Shown in pieces: positions 25,250-35,115 of a DNA stretch of 64,000 nt (position 1 is the stretch's first letter; every line of letters starts with the position of its first letter). Origin of the DNA: Eutreptiella sp. 'Long Island Sound 2002' (taxonomy: Eukaryota > Euglenozoa > Euglenophyceae > Eutreptiales > Eutreptiaceae); the NCBI GenBank assembly GCA_964036045.1, contig OZ038382.1, forward strand, positions 43,540,090-43,604,089. The letters run 5' to 3'. The notes under the pieces were generated by a model that was given only the letters and a program-made list of their open reading frames with translations, did no database searches and was not told where the DNA came from. A program made the translations under genes and the position numbers.

Positions 25250-27751
25250 TGTGCATGCTTAGGCCACTTAACAAACACGGCCACGATGGCCCACCGTGCG
25301 CGCGGTAGCTCACTAATTAGAGGAAAGAGGTCACGATGGCCTCAGGGTAAAAGAGCCGCTGCAAGCACTAGGCACAAAGAAAAACACGGGTACGATGCGC
25401 ACACCTTCCACCTTCGTGCTTTAGACAATTTATGAGGGCTTGTATGGTCTTGATGCTGCTTGATGTGCTTGACCTAACGCTTGTATTAACGAGTGAGCTC
25501 TTGCTTGTAAGATGTAAGCTTGCTTGATCACTTGCTTGTAAACGTCCAGACAAGGCCTAGCCAAAGGCCCACTTGTCAAACTGACCCGACACACAACAAA
25601 AATGAAACGAAGGCCGGTGTGCCTTGTGTGTGGATTGTCCGAAACCAGCCACGGCTGTGGCTAAATGCTACGGGCACGGCTCAGCCAAGGGCCGTGTCCG
25701 TGTGGATGCTTAATTTAGCATATGTGTCACACGTGATGCACCACGTAGAGGGTAAAGGAGGAGGTACGGAGATGGGATGAGGGTGTGAGTAGACACACTT
25801 AAATAGACAAACCTCATAACCATGTAATAATAACCTGACCTCACTGCTAACCCCTCACCTAGGAGCCATACTACGTATATATATCATATATACACATAAT
25901 AGAGCGATGCACACCGACAAACACAAGACACACTTGTGCGCGCACACCCATTGGCAGGGCCCGGGGGCACACACTCGCCCGGAGGGCATCACAGAGTGTG
26001 GGTCTCGCGGTGGCGGCCTTGGGGCACGTGATGGTGGCACTCCACACATACGGCACGTGCAAGAGCTTCCACAAACTACTCACGTACACACAACAAACAG
26101 TAAGCATATCCACAATAGAACACGTGTATAGATACGCCACCTTGTTGCTTGGTGTTCGTGTGTGTCTTGGGGGCGTGCGTATAAACACTTAGGTTAGCTT
26201 GCGTGTTACCTTTGTCGGTGGGTGTGCCGGCGGCGGGCCGTAGCGCAGGGGGTCACCTCCAGGTTGCAAATTGGGGAGGTCGCCCGTACGGTCCCGCTGG
26301 TGTATCAGCCCACCCTGCTCCCCGGGGGCACGATGACACGCCCCGAAGGAGTTTTACTCCCCCAACCCCTCTACACCGTGTATGACGGATTCATGTTTAC
26401 ACCTCCGTGTGTAAACTTGGGCCGGTGTACACGGCTACAAAACCCCAAAGGTAGGTGTCAACCTAGGTCTTGCTTGTTCGGGGGGCGGGTGATAACCAAC
26501 GTAATAGGCAACCATATAATCCCGTAACTAAATTAATGGCATGCGCACACACACGCTACCACTGGCCACGGGCACACCCGGTTTTGGTGTGTCTCGGACA
26601 GAGAGACTCGTGTGTGTTGTGGAAATCCAAGTCCACGCACGGGTCTCTATAAAGAAAAATGCCACGCCCATATCCCAACCCGTTTGGTTGGGTGTTGGGA
26701 TAGAGGACCCCTCGGGTGTTGTGGAAATCCAAGTCCACTCGTGGGGAACTCTAGAGAAAACATTAATATACATATTCTCTCGTAAACATATGCATGTGCA
26801 CACTCGCCCTTTTCATCATATTGTTTGTTCCCTCTCGTTGCAGGCAGGAATTCCCCCGCGCAATTCATCAAGGACATGAAGAGCACACCCAGCCAGCATG
26901 CGGCCCCATGCAATGGCAATGGAGGGTACCCACTCCCAACCCGGGCACGCATAGCGACCGGGGGCGAATACCCAGGCGGCGGAGACGGCCCAAATCCGCA
27001 ACGCCACTCCTTGCCTTTGAAGACCCCACCCACTCATAGAGTGACGGGGCAAAGGCACCCATTGCAATTCATATTAGAATACTTGTATTGTAGAGGACGA
27101 CCCCTTTCCTCTAGGCTTAAGTCCTCGCCGTATGTGGTGGCAATCTTGCACGCCACGAAATTTTTCCACGTAATGTGAGCCACACGAGTACTTCGTACCT
27201 TGTATACCTACCCTCGTGTGGACAAGGGCAAATCGGTGGAAAACCATCACGCCCAACACAAAAAGGGAAAATGTGTTGTACCCGCCAACCCAACGAAGTT
27301 TTCAAGCCTTCGCCATTTTGAGCAAATGATTTAGCTCGTTGGCTTGGGTCACGGGTCAGGGACGGTCGTGGGGTCGTGGTTTCGGTACGGGGCGGCACTC
27401 CGAAACCTTGCAAACACCACCATGCGCACAACCCGGCAGAGTCTTCGGGAAGTGCTTGCCACGTTGTTAGCACCCTTGACAGGGGGCGTCATCGTGGGCA
27501 GGACTGACGGCAGTAGTCCTGGTGGTGGTAGGAGTGCTCCAGTAAGACCCAAGGATAGGGGTTTGAATGGCATTAAGACCCCCGAAAGAACACGTCCCAC
27601 TTCCGCCCCAGGCTATATGCCACGCCACCCCACCCCAAGGACTCTCAAGCCTTTAGCGGTGAGAGAGGTAGACGGTGGGGTAAACCTGCGGTACCCACCG
27701 CCCTGCTCCGGTGGGGATTTTTGTAACCGAGGAGCGCGCCGTGCATGCACA
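25250..27751 (-). mobile_element. Proposed 3' LTR of element A (2.5 kb)
   Basis: The segment is bounded by TGTGCATGC at 25250-25258 and GCATGCACA at 27743-27751, a perfect 9-bp inverted repeat with the canonical TG...CA ends. Its upstream edge, on the minus strand, directly abuts a polypurine tract about 80 bp past the pol stop, exactly where a 3' LTR should begin. The 2.5-kb length is long but known for LTRs. It contains no recognisable coding. An AT-rich GTATATATATCATATATAC at about 25875-25893 could hold a TATA box, unproven. A 23-bp direct repeat lies at 26614 and 26716. The open frame at 27344-27916 on the plus strand shows no domain. No second LTR copy is present to confirm the edges. 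Confidence 0.6.
26614..26738. repeat. Exact 23-bp direct repeat inside the element A LTR
   Basis: GTGTTGTGGAAATCCAAGTC plus CAC occurs at 26614-26636 and again at 26716-26738, a 102-bp period. The flanks are also similar: both copies are followed within about 20 bp by CTCTA and an AGAAAA run. This looks like a short internal tandem duplication, which is common in LTR U3 regions. Function unknown. Confidence 0.7.
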
Positions 27752-27769
27752 TCTTCTTTCCTGTCTCCC
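27752..27769 (-). other. Polypurine tract of element A
   Basis: On the minus strand this reads GGGAGACAGGAAAGAAGA, 17 purines out of 18, directly followed by TGTGCATGC, the proposed LTR start. In LTR retrotransposons this tract primes plus-strand DNA synthesis and sits immediately upstream of the 3' LTR. A longer purine-rich stretch continues upstream to about 27800. Confidence 0.6.
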
Positions 27770-27846
27770 ACCGCTTCTCGCTCTCTCCTCCCTTCCCCAA
27801 ACAATAATATATCCATATCGGTTAGGGTTTTCTTTTCGTGGCACGC

Positions 27847-30800
27847 TCATGAGAGCGGTCCACCAAGGTGGGCAAGGATGTCAACGGTTTGGGTGAGATT
27901 CTGTTTCTGCAAGTAATCTCTCCAAACTTTGTTGTAGGATGGTAAGAAGGTTTCAACGGGTTCCTCGGTATCCCAATCTTTGGTATAACCCTCCCACCGC
28001 ACCTTGAAGAGAAGTCTCTTGCGGTAAGTACGGTGACCTAATATTTTCTTGACATTATAGGTGTCCTCCTCAAACTGGGAGGGCACCCTAGCAACCTCCT
28101 CCGTGTAATTTAGAGGCACGGGGGAGCGAGGGGAGTTGACCGTTTTCATTAAACAATCAACGTGGACGTCAACTAACCTCCGTTGGTCCACTTGAATAAC
28201 ATGGAGGTCGTGCGCCTTCTTGGCCACAACCTCATAGGGCCCATCCCAATAGGGACAAGTCTTATCGCCAAGATTTTTGCGTTGGCGACGGACCCATACG
28301 CGGTCCCCTTTTGAGAAATTGGGGGACATCCTCCTACTCTTATTATACTTACGAGCCATTGTCTCTTGCACTTGAATCATAGCCCTCCGTGCAAGAGCAA
28401 TAAGCTCCTCACGCCGTTGGAAGTAGTGAGCGGCGTCTTGGGCCACCCCCTTAGGCTCAGCAAGAGGAGGCCCCTTAGTACGGTTGTGTTTACCAAACAC
28501 AATCTCGTTAGGTGTATAACCTGAAGGACCTGTAGTCTCATGCCACGCTCGTACAACGGCGGGCAAAACCTCTACCCAATTAGTTTTCTTTCTCTTCAAG
28601 GTAATGGCTTTAGCAACGGCACGCCTTAGCTGCTTGCCAGTATTTTCGGCCTTGCCATTACCTTGGTGCCTACCCGCGAGACACATAGTCGAGCGGGCAC
28701 CAATCTTAGAACAAAGGGTTTGGAAATATTGGCTCACAAATTGTGGCCCACGGTCGGAGCATATTTCACGAGGGGCTCCGAACCTATCCACCCAGCGCTC
28801 CATTACCAAATGGGCCGCTCTTCTCCCCGTTAGCCCTTCATCCTTGTCTCCATGACGGGGTTTAGGAATAGGGATCGCGATGAGGTAGCCGGAAAGCCGG
28901 CATACACATAGGAGCATTCGGTCATACACCTCTCCATCGTGGGAGGTGGAAGGGTAGTGAAACACATCAAGCGCTATGGAGTCCATGGGCTCCATAGGTA
29001 TAGGCATAGGGGTCATGTACCCTTGCTTGCGCTTCGTGTCATGCGTGTGAATGGCACATGAGGGACACGTTTGACATTGCAGTTCCACTGCTTTGTACAA
29101 CCCCTCACCTTCCACGCCATGGTTATTTTCCTTCCAGTGTTTTTCCACACTGGAGGTAGTTAAGTGAAATGCATCATGGTATTCGGCTACCAAACGATGC
29201 ACTAGCGGCGTAGGAACACACCACTGTCCATTACGGACGAGTTTGTTATCCACCAACCTCACTCCATCTTGGAAGCTCCCATTCAAGGCATCTTGCCACA
29301 TTTGTTTGTAGCGTTGGCAATTTGGGTAGTGTTTAGCCCAATTTATCTCAAAAACATTGGGAGCATCCTCCCCATGTATAGGAGTTGCTTTCTTGTGGGA
29401 CTTCCAAGATTTTTTTATCTTGACAATTCGCTCCAGTCTCCGAAGCTTTCTCTTTTGCTTCGTCCCCCCCCCCACTGGAGGCGAAGCCAGAGGGGGTGGA
29501 TCACACGCGGGTGCCCCTTGAGCCCGAGGCGCCGCTTTAGACCTAGTAACAACGGGCGCCACAACCGCCCTAAATACAAGGGGGCGGGCGAGAAGTTCCT
29601 CCTTCTCGGCCGCCATCATGTCCCGCACATCCCCGGCCGCTTGGGCCGTCCCATGTATGGACACATCACCCAACGCCGGGTTAGCAGGGTAAGCCCAACG
29701 GGACAAGAAATCACCCACGGGGTTCACTGGCCCCGGAGTGTAAACCACATGGAGGTCGAATTTAGAGAACAATTCATGCCAACGTGCTTGGCGTGGAGAG
29801 GGACCCCCCACGGTTTTGAGGTCCTCCGTAGCCCAATTTTCAAGGCTACGGTGGTCCGTACGGACCTCCACGCGCTTGTTCCCCACCCAACCATGCCATT
29901 TTAAAAGCGCCGCCACTATGGCGTAGCATTCTTTCTCCCGAGGGCTCCAATTCAACTGGCTGCCTGACAATTTGCGGGAGAAAAAGGCAAGGGGGCGTAG
30001 GGCACCATCGGGACCTTCCTGCTGTAGGGCCGCCCCCACCGCCCAATTACTAGCGTCCGGGGTGAGGACAAAGTCCTTATCCCAATCGGCTAGTTGGAGG
30101 GGAACAATATCCGTAATAGCACGCTTGAGCTTCAAAAAGGCCTCGTTAGCCGAAGCATTCCATGTTAGGCCTATCTTTTTGCCATTCTTATGCTTAGGCA
30201 AATCCTTCAACATATTAATCAAAGGGGTAGCTATAGAGGCGTAGTGTTGGACATAGCCCGAATAATAGTTGGCGAGCCCCAAGAACCCCCGGAGCTCCCG
30301 AACATTATCCGGTTTGTCCCAACGCTCAAGCGCCAACATTTTCCCTGGCGCCGGCCGACGTGTGCCATTTTCCAACACATGGCCACAAAACTCAACCGAA
30401 CGAACAAAGAAATCGGTTTTGCTAACCGAAGCAACCAACTCCTCTTTTCGTAGCCTATCCAACACGGCACGCACGTGGCGGTCGTGGTTAGCCAATAGCT
30501 CCTCCTCCGTCGCACCGGAGGAACCAATAATAATATCATCAATATATACGTCTGCACAATCCAAACCCTGCAAAACATGGTCCATGACCCGTTGAAAAAG
30601 AGCGGGCCCATTGTTGATACCCATAGGCATAACACGCCATTGGTATCGCTTACCCGCCAAATTCATGGCGGTCTTAGCCCGGGATTCAGGGTGAAGGGGA
30701 ATTTGATGAAACCCTTTACTCAAGTCCACAATAGTGAAAATCTTGTGTTTGGATTGATTTTCCAACATGTTTTCTATGAGGGGGAGGGGGTGTGCGTCGG

Positions 30801-31620
30801 GCAGGGTAGCCTCATTAAGTTGGCGGTAGTCCACCACGAGGCGCCATTTTCCCTTCTCTTTCTTGGGCACAACGAAACCGTTGGACGCCCATTCGGAGGC
30901 AGGGCACGGCTCAATCCAGCCACGAGCCAAAAAGTCCTCCACTATTTCTTGCTCCGCCGCAGCACGCTCCCCCACCAACCGTATAGGCTTCACGGACTTG
31001 GGTTTGGCGTTCGGGTATAGGTCAAGTTTAGCAAACCCCAACCGCTCGGTACCACGGACCTTAGGGTGTTCCTGGTCCGGACGGAGACGAACCTCCCCAC
31101 TAAAAACATCCCGCTCATAGTCCGCGAGGATGCGTTTCCTCATGAGCTCCACCTCCGGAGACACAATAGGCTCTTGGGTGGTGACAACGCCACCCACACG
31201 AGAAGCCGCCAACAATCGTGTGGCGCCTTTACGTTTTCGGTAACGCTTAACGGTAGTGGCCCTCCCACCCAATAACTCTCGTTCAATTTTCGCAATGCGT
31301 GAACCCACGCATTCTTGTGCCTCCAAATCTTCGGGGGTAGGATCAAGAGTAACGGGTGCGAGGAGTTTTTTATGGGTCGCCTGATACGTGAGGGTGCGCA
31401 CCGAAGCCAAATGGTTGGGCACCCTTTCATCCTCCGACTCTTCCTCCGAGGTCATGCCCGGCTCGCCATCCGTGTTGGGGTTAGAGACGGCCGGTGCCAA
31501 AACGGAGGCCACATGACATTTAGTGGCCGCCAAATTTTCCTCCGCAATACCACCGTCCACGTATAGCGCCACCGTGGACCAACCCCGTTGAGGAAGGGGC
31601 GTGGGAGTGGAGTCCGACAA
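27847..31620 (-). CDS. pol: Element A Pol polyprotein: RT, RNase H, integrase, chromodomain (5' partial)
   Basis: The 1257-residue open frame encodes the enzymes that copy element RNA to DNA and insert it. Residue numbers count from the TTG at 31620. Reverse transcriptase spans about 230-410, with YRQLN (265-269), FTIVDLSKGFHQ and the catalytic YIDD at 359-362. RNase H follows with D522 (PDAS), E562/E564 (REKE), D589 (RTDH) and D637 (GDFLSR). A basic linker lies at about 720-745. Integrase has a zinc-binding H815-x3-H819...C849-x2-C852 and catalytic D885, D956 (SDRGPQF) and E992, spaced D-x35-E. A GPY motif lies at 1127-1129. The chromodomain, about 1184-1230, has cage-type residues Y1188, W1209 and Y1212, but the usual TWEP is DTEEP. 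There is no ATG at the 5' end, and the frame stays open to a stop at 31666-31668, so this is a fragment of a longer polyprotein. No gag or protease motif (DTG/DSG) is seen. The stop is TGA at 27847-27849. Confidence 0.93.
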   Translation of the reverse strand: MSDSTPTPLPQRGWSTVALYVDGGIAEENLAATKCHVASVLAPAVSNPNTDGEPGMTSEEESEDERVPNHLASVRTLTYQATHKKLLAPVTLDPTPEDLEAQECVGSRIAKIERELLGGRATTVKRYRKRKGATRLLAASRVGGVVTTQEPIVSPEVELMRKRILADYERDVFSGEVRLRPDQEHPKVRGTERLGFAKLDLYPNAKPKSVKPIRLVGERAAAEQEIVEDFLARGWIEPCPASEWASNGFVVPKKEKGKWRLVVDYRQLNEATLPDAHPLPLIENMLENQSKHKIFTIVDLSKGFHQIPLHPESRAKTAMNLAGKRYQWRVMPMGINNGPALFQRVMDHVLQGLDCADVYIDDIIIGSSGATEEELLANHDRHVRAVLDRLRKEELVASVSKTDFFVRSVEFCGHVLENGTRRPAPGKMLALERWDKPDNVRELRGFLGLANYYSGYVQHYASIATPLINMLKDLPKHKNGKKIGLTWNASANEAFLKLKRAITDIVPLQLADWDKDFVLTPDASNWAVGAALQQEGPDGALRPLAFFSRKLSGSQLNWSPREKECYAIVAALLKWHGWVGNKRVEVRTDHRSLENWATEDLKTVGGPSPRQARWHELFSKFDLHVVYTPGPVNPVGDFLSRWAYPANPALGDVSIHGTAQAAGDVRDMMAAEKEELLARPLVFRAVVAPVVTRSKAAPRAQGAPACDPPPLASPPVGGGTKQKRKLRRLERIVKIKKSWKSHKKATPIHGEDAPNVFEINWAKHYPNCQRYKQMWQDALNGSFQDGVRLVDNKLVRNGQWCVPTPLVHRLVAEYHDAFHLTTSSVEKHWKENNHGVEGEGLYKAVELQCQTCPSCAIHTHDTKRKQGYMTPMPIPMEPMDSIALDVFHYPSTSHDGEVYDRMLLCVCRLSGYLIAIPIPKPRHGDKDEGLTGRRAAHLVMERWVDRFGAPREICSDRGPQFVSQYFQTLCSKIGARSTMCLAGRHQGNGKAENTGKQLRRAVAKAITLKRKKTNWVEVLPAVVRAWHETTGPSGYTPNEIVFGKHNRTKGPPLAEPKGVAQDAAHYFQRREELIALARRAMIQVQETMARKYNKSRRMSPNFSKGDRVWVRRQRKNLGDKTCPYWDGPYEVVAKKAHDLHVIQVDQRRLVDVHVDCLMKTVNSPRSPVPLNYTEEVARVPSQFEEDTYNVKKILGHRTYRKRLLFKVRWEGYTKDWDTEEPVETFLPSYNKVWRDYLQKQNLTQTVDILAHLGGPLS

Positions 31621-31665
31621 GCACCTCTTCCCAGAGTCTTGCCTCCAGGACGACTGGACCGACGA
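31592..31665. other. Head-to-head junction of two truncated retrotransposons
   Basis: Element A's minus-strand frame is open up to 31665 and element B's plus-strand frame is open from 31592, so the two converge here with their 5' sides facing each other. Residues recognisable as part of A extend to about 31600, and those of B begin by about 31650. No LTR, primer binding site or clear target duplication lies between them. The exact breakpoint and any microhomology cannot be fixed without intact relatives. Confidence 0.75.
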
Positions 31666-33151
31666 TTACGCCAAGTCTGAGGCCTTTGCGGCCGAGTATA
31701 GGGCTGTGACCGACCCTGATGACGGGCAGAAGTGGCCAAGGGGGCTGACTGAGGAAGATGGCAAGCTCTACCGGAATGGTAAGCTGCTAGTCCCAGAGTC
31801 CCGGGTGCTCGAGCTGTGTGAAGCTTGGCACCACCACATGCTGCACCCGGGGGTCAAGAAGCAAGCTCTGGACATGCAGCGTCGGTTCGAGATCGACCAT
31901 ATCGTTCTCTACACCGCCATCAAGAAGGTCAAAAAGGGTTGCTCGGTCTGTCAGGCCTGCAATCCCGACAACCGGAACGTCAAGGGGGAACCCCAATGGA
32001 CCCCGGTTCCTGACCAGCCCATGGAGAGCGTGGCCATGGACGTCTTCTCCATGCCCGAAGTGCACATTGGCAAAGAGACCTTTGACTGTGTGGTTCTCTG
32101 TGTGGACCGCCACAGCGGCTACGTTGTAGCCGTTCCGGCACGCAAAAAGGGGTTGCTTGCCAAGGAGGTGGCAGTCATGATGATTCGTCACTGGCTGACC
32201 GTCTTTGACATCCCCCGCACCATTTGCAGTGACCGAGGGCCCCAGTTTACTGGTGGCTGGTTCAAGGCTATGTGTTCCCTCATGGGAATACGACATGCCA
32301 AGAGCGTTGCCTATCTCAGCCGGTCTAACGGCCGTGCTGAAGTGGCTGGACGGCAGCTGTTCGAGAAGCTGCGCAAGATCCACATCACCAATCCACAGCG
32401 GAACTGGTTCGAGGAGATGTGGCCTGCTCTGAAGGCCCATCATGACACCCCCACTCCGGGCGGTTTGTCCCCTCACCAGATTCTGTTTGGCAGGGACCCC
32501 CTGGGTAGGGGACTTCCCTTGTCTGGTGATGGCATGGCTATGGATGCCAAGGAGTTCTTCGCGCGGCAAGAGCAAACGGCGCGGGACATCCGCCAGCAGC
32601 TTGAGAAGGAGCATGCTGAGCGTCAGAAGTCCGCCCCGAGCTCGACAGCGCAGAAGTTCAGGGTGGGAGACCCGGTGTGGGTGATCAGACCCCGCCCCAT
32701 GGGCACCCACCGCACCAAGACCTGGTTCACACCCGGCGAGGTGGTCCGCAGGATTGGTGAGGACACCTACCGCATCAGGGTGGGTCACGGACAGTTCCAG
32801 GAGCGCCACGAGAGTCAACTCCGTGCGCGGGAACCCGACCTCCGTGGCCGACATGTGTCCCTGGACTATGCCAGACATGAGGCCGACTCGGACGACGACT
32901 ATGCTGAGCAGGACGACTACACTGTCGAGAAGATCCTGGCTCAGCGTCCGAAGGCCTCGGCACCCGGAGGTCTGGAGTTCAAGGTTCGTTGGCGAGGCTA
33001 TGGGCCGTCCCACGACACCTGGGAACCCGTCTCCTCATTCGTGCCGCGGGTCAATACTCCCTTCATGGAGTACATCCGCAAGCACAAGACCAAGATCCAT
33101 GTCTCGGACTTGGCAGCACTCACCCGGGCGATTGCAGCCAGGGGTGCCTGA
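31601..33151 (+). CDS. pol: Element B Pol fragment: integrase plus chromodomain
   Basis: The 516-residue open frame is the C-terminal part of a chromovirus Pol. The first codon in the frame is GTG and the preceding in-frame stop is at 31589-31591, so the true start has been lost. It begins just upstream of integrase. The zinc-binding motif is H78-x3-H82 with C114-x2-C117. The catalytic triad is D147 (AMDVF), D211 (SDRGPQF) and E247 (GRAEV), spaced D-x35-E, all intact. The C-terminal part has VGDPVWVIRPRP, but WFTPGEVV stands where a GPY/F motif would be expected. An acidic stretch (about 428-439) precedes a canonical chromodomain at about 440-485, with Y440, W464, Y467 and DTWEP at 472-476. 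The stop is TGA at 33149-33151. With RT and RNase H missing, it cannot work as a polyprotein. The apparent antisense frame across it is a shadow. Confidence 0.92.
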   Translation: MGVESDKHLFPESCLQDDWTDDYAKSEAFAAEYRAVTDPDDGQKWPRGLTEEDGKLYRNGKLLVPESRVLELCEAWHHHMLHPGVKKQALDMQRRFEIDHIVLYTAIKKVKKGCSVCQACNPDNRNVKGEPQWTPVPDQPMESVAMDVFSMPEVHIGKETFDCVVLCVDRHSGYVVAVPARKKGLLAKEVAVMMIRHWLTVFDIPRTICSDRGPQFTGGWFKAMCSLMGIRHAKSVAYLSRSNGRAEVAGRQLFEKLRKIHITNPQRNWFEEMWPALKAHHDTPTPGGLSPHQILFGRDPLGRGLPLSGDGMAMDAKEFFARQEQTARDIRQQLEKEHAERQKSAPSSTAQKFRVGDPVWVIRPRPMGTHRTKTWFTPGEVVRRIGEDTYRIRVGHGQFQERHESQLRAREPDLRGRHVSLDYARHEADSDDDYAEQDDYTVEKILAQRPKASAPGGLEFKVRWRGYGPSHDTWEPVSSFVPRVNTPFMEYIRKHKTKIHVSDLAALTRAIAARGA

Positions 33152-34547
33152 TCAGCGCCCTGAGCTCTCCCCTGATGTGCCTTGAGGCGCTTGTGGGGCG
33201 GACGAATCGTCCCTTACTTGCTTGCTCTCTTCCATCTTTCGGTGACAGAGTGGCCATATACCCCCCCCTGCTGAATCCAGAGGAGGATGGCCCCTCTTTT
33301 CTTCTATTCGTCACTCCCCCCCCTGCTGAATCCTTGGGAAACCAGGTAGGGCGACTGACCTTCATATTTTTGAGCTCTTGGGGCCTTGAAGCCCATACGA
33401 CGTTGCGCAACGGATGCCGCTGTCATCGGCATTGCGATTTTTTTGGTGTGTGGTCTGGTTCCATGGCATTTGCGGAATCCAGACCAGTCGACGTGTGTCT
33501 CGAGACTATATATGCCTGAACTCAGGCGTTATCCTGTCCATCCCCCTGCACTTGCCTTATCCTGACCGTGGCGTGGTTTGGCACTCTGTCCTGAGTGTGT
33601 TTACACGCCTATTTACCCAAATTGTTGCTTGTTTTTCTGCCCTCCAGGATATGTGCATCTGTATGTTAAGTGTCATCAGCCCATCGCTGAGGGATGGACT
33701 GTTTTTCACCACGAATCGGGATACAGAGGCGCCTTGAGTCGCCGTGTACATATCCTTACAGCCTGGTCCAGCCTGGACCAGTACTTGAATACAGATTCTA
33801 CTGTTTGAGTGCCCGTGATACCGTGTTGCCCTATTCGCTGTGATGTGTGGAGATCCTGATGGCGCCAGGCGGGAAGCCCAGTTGCCTGACTACACTCCCA
33901 GCGGTCCGCCACTGTCAGTCCCAGTGTGAGCCTACCGATTTGCAGACGCACTTGCATTCGGATGGCGGCCTCCGGTGCTCCTGACCTCGGTCAGTCTGCC
34001 TGGGAAACTGGTGGTTTGAGGAGTCGACGCCTCCGCCCACACTGCATGAGGACTCCCTCATGTATGGCCACGCTTCGTGGTAGTAGGGCGAGGGAAAAGA
34101 CGGCCTTGATGCCCGATCCCTTCAGGAGGAGTTCCCTTACGATTTGGGGTTCGTAAGGAGTTCGACTATGGCACTCTGGACTCGCGTCGTATGGATATGG
34201 ACATGGTGCGCCCGAGGAAGGACCCGTGGGGACTCTCCCCAGTCGGCGGGCCTTGGGAAGCTTGGGGTAGCCTGATGGATCTTTGTGGTCGCTCTCGACT
34301 TGTGGGGCCACCTCGGCCGTCGTGTGACGCCTATGTTGGCCGTGTATGCCACTGCCACTGTGGTGGTGACCGTAGCAGCCGGCACCCGGTGCGCCTGGTA
34401 TGGGTTAACGGGTCCTTTGGATGCCGAACAATCGCCGCCAGGACCCGGGACTTGATACTTGATACTATACGTGTGCTACAAGCTGTTACAGCAGCATACC
34501 TATCCCACTGTGGGATACCTATCTTACTGTGACTTACTGAGTGAGGA
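33152..34547 (+). other. Non-coding 3' tail of element B
   Basis: About 1.4 kb between the pol stop and the candidate LTR, with no convincing open frame. CCCCCCCCTGCTGAATCC occurs exactly at 33261-33278 and 33316-33333, a 55-bp period. Short hairpins include CTGGTCC/GGACCAG (33763-33769/33775-33781) and TATCCCA/TGGGATA (34501-34507/34511-34517). GAGTGAGGA just before 34548 could be a weak polypurine tract. An alternative tract, AAGGAGGGGGG, lies at about 34639-34648, but I found no matching LTR end for a start there. Confidence 0.5.
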
Positions 34548-34554
34548 TGTGACA

Positions 34555-34568
34555 CCCCCCCCCCCCCC
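34555..34568 (+). repeat. C14 homopolymer
   Basis: Fourteen consecutive C residues directly follow TGTGACA at the start of the candidate LTR of element B. A run this long is a likely site of length error in sequencing or of replication slippage. Confidence 0.9.
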
Positions 34569-34872
34569 TTTCAGGGAGTGGTCCTGGGTACCCGCTGCCA
34601 TGCGTGGGTGTTATCGAGCCCCCCCAGGGTTTGCTCTAAGGAGGGGGGTGAAGCGGTACCCAGAACCCCATGGCCGGGTTACGGCATACAACCGGTCTCC
34701 GGTCCACTAACCCCATGCACGGCGTGTTCCGTGCCGTGAAGCCCCGCATCGGCAACGGATGCACCGCCAGCGGAGATTTGGGTATCAGAATATCAGGAAT
34801 CAACAGGGTTTTATTTTCATATTGTTTCCGACAATTTTTATGCTTCCGTTCCGATACTCACTGTTTTGACTG

Positions 34873-34908
34873 CTGGCGGTTGGTTCGCGACTTTACCGTA
34901 ACCGCCAG
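34873..34908. repeat. Inverted repeat, 9-bp arms
   Basis: CTGGCGGTT at 34873-34881 pairs perfectly with AACCGCCAG at 34900-34908 across an 18-base loop. It is the first in a series of perfect inverted repeats that continues to about 36680. Confidence 0.7.
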
Positions 34909-35032
34909 TTTAACTGTTTATAATGGAAATTTTAACGTTATCCGTCACGAAGGCTCCAAAGTCGCCAGGAACTGCATGGATGCTTCCGCAATTTTCATAA
35001 TTAATACTCGCAACCTTAATCCGAATTTTTCA

Positions 35033-35066
35033 GGATGTCGAAATCGGATTTTCGACTTCGACATCC
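35033..35066. repeat. Inverted repeat with two alternative stems
   Basis: GGATGTCGA (35033-35041) pairs with TCGACATCC (35058-35066). Inside it, GTCGAAA (35037-35043) can instead pair with TTTCGAC (35050-35056). The two stems exclude each other. Confidence 0.65.
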
Positions 35067-35115
35067 CCGCACTTGATTTGACCTCTTTCGAGTGGACCTA
35101 CGTGCTTCCGTATGC

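Larger units (their letters stand above)
25250..31620 (-). mobile_element. Element A: 5'-truncated Ty3/gypsy chromovirus
   Basis: On the minus strand this element runs from truncated pol through RT, RNase H, integrase and chromodomain to a polypurine tract and a 3' LTR ending at 25250. Gag, protease, primer binding site and 5' LTR are absent because the sequence switches to element B at about 31.6 kb. Without those parts it could not transpose autonomously, although the retained pol frame is open throughout, which argues for a fairly recent insertion. Integrase followed by a chromodomain places it among the chromoviruses, whose chromodomain is thought to steer integration to heterochromatin. 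Its position inside satellite fits that. I cannot assign a clade from the sequence alone. Confidence 0.85.

Noticed and set aside
27820-27830. Telomere-like GGTTAGGGTTT
   Set aside because: It is a single unit only, with no tandem array.
27344-27916. 190-codon plus-strand frame at the element A LTR/3' UTR
   Set aside because: It crosses the polypurine tract and the pol stop on the opposite strand, and its low-complexity product has no domain.
29269-29904. 211-codon plus-strand frame inside element A pol
   Set aside because: It is antisense to the RNase H and linker coding, with no domain of its own.
31787-33013. 408-codon antisense frame across element B integrase
   Set aside because: It is a shadow of the real integrase frame, with no recognisable domain.
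34639-34660. Alternative LTR start for element B at TGAAGC after AAGGAGGGGGG
   Set aside because: It is a good polypurine tract, but no matching GCTTCA end was found downstream. The 34548 start has a 7-bp terminal match at 37482-37488.
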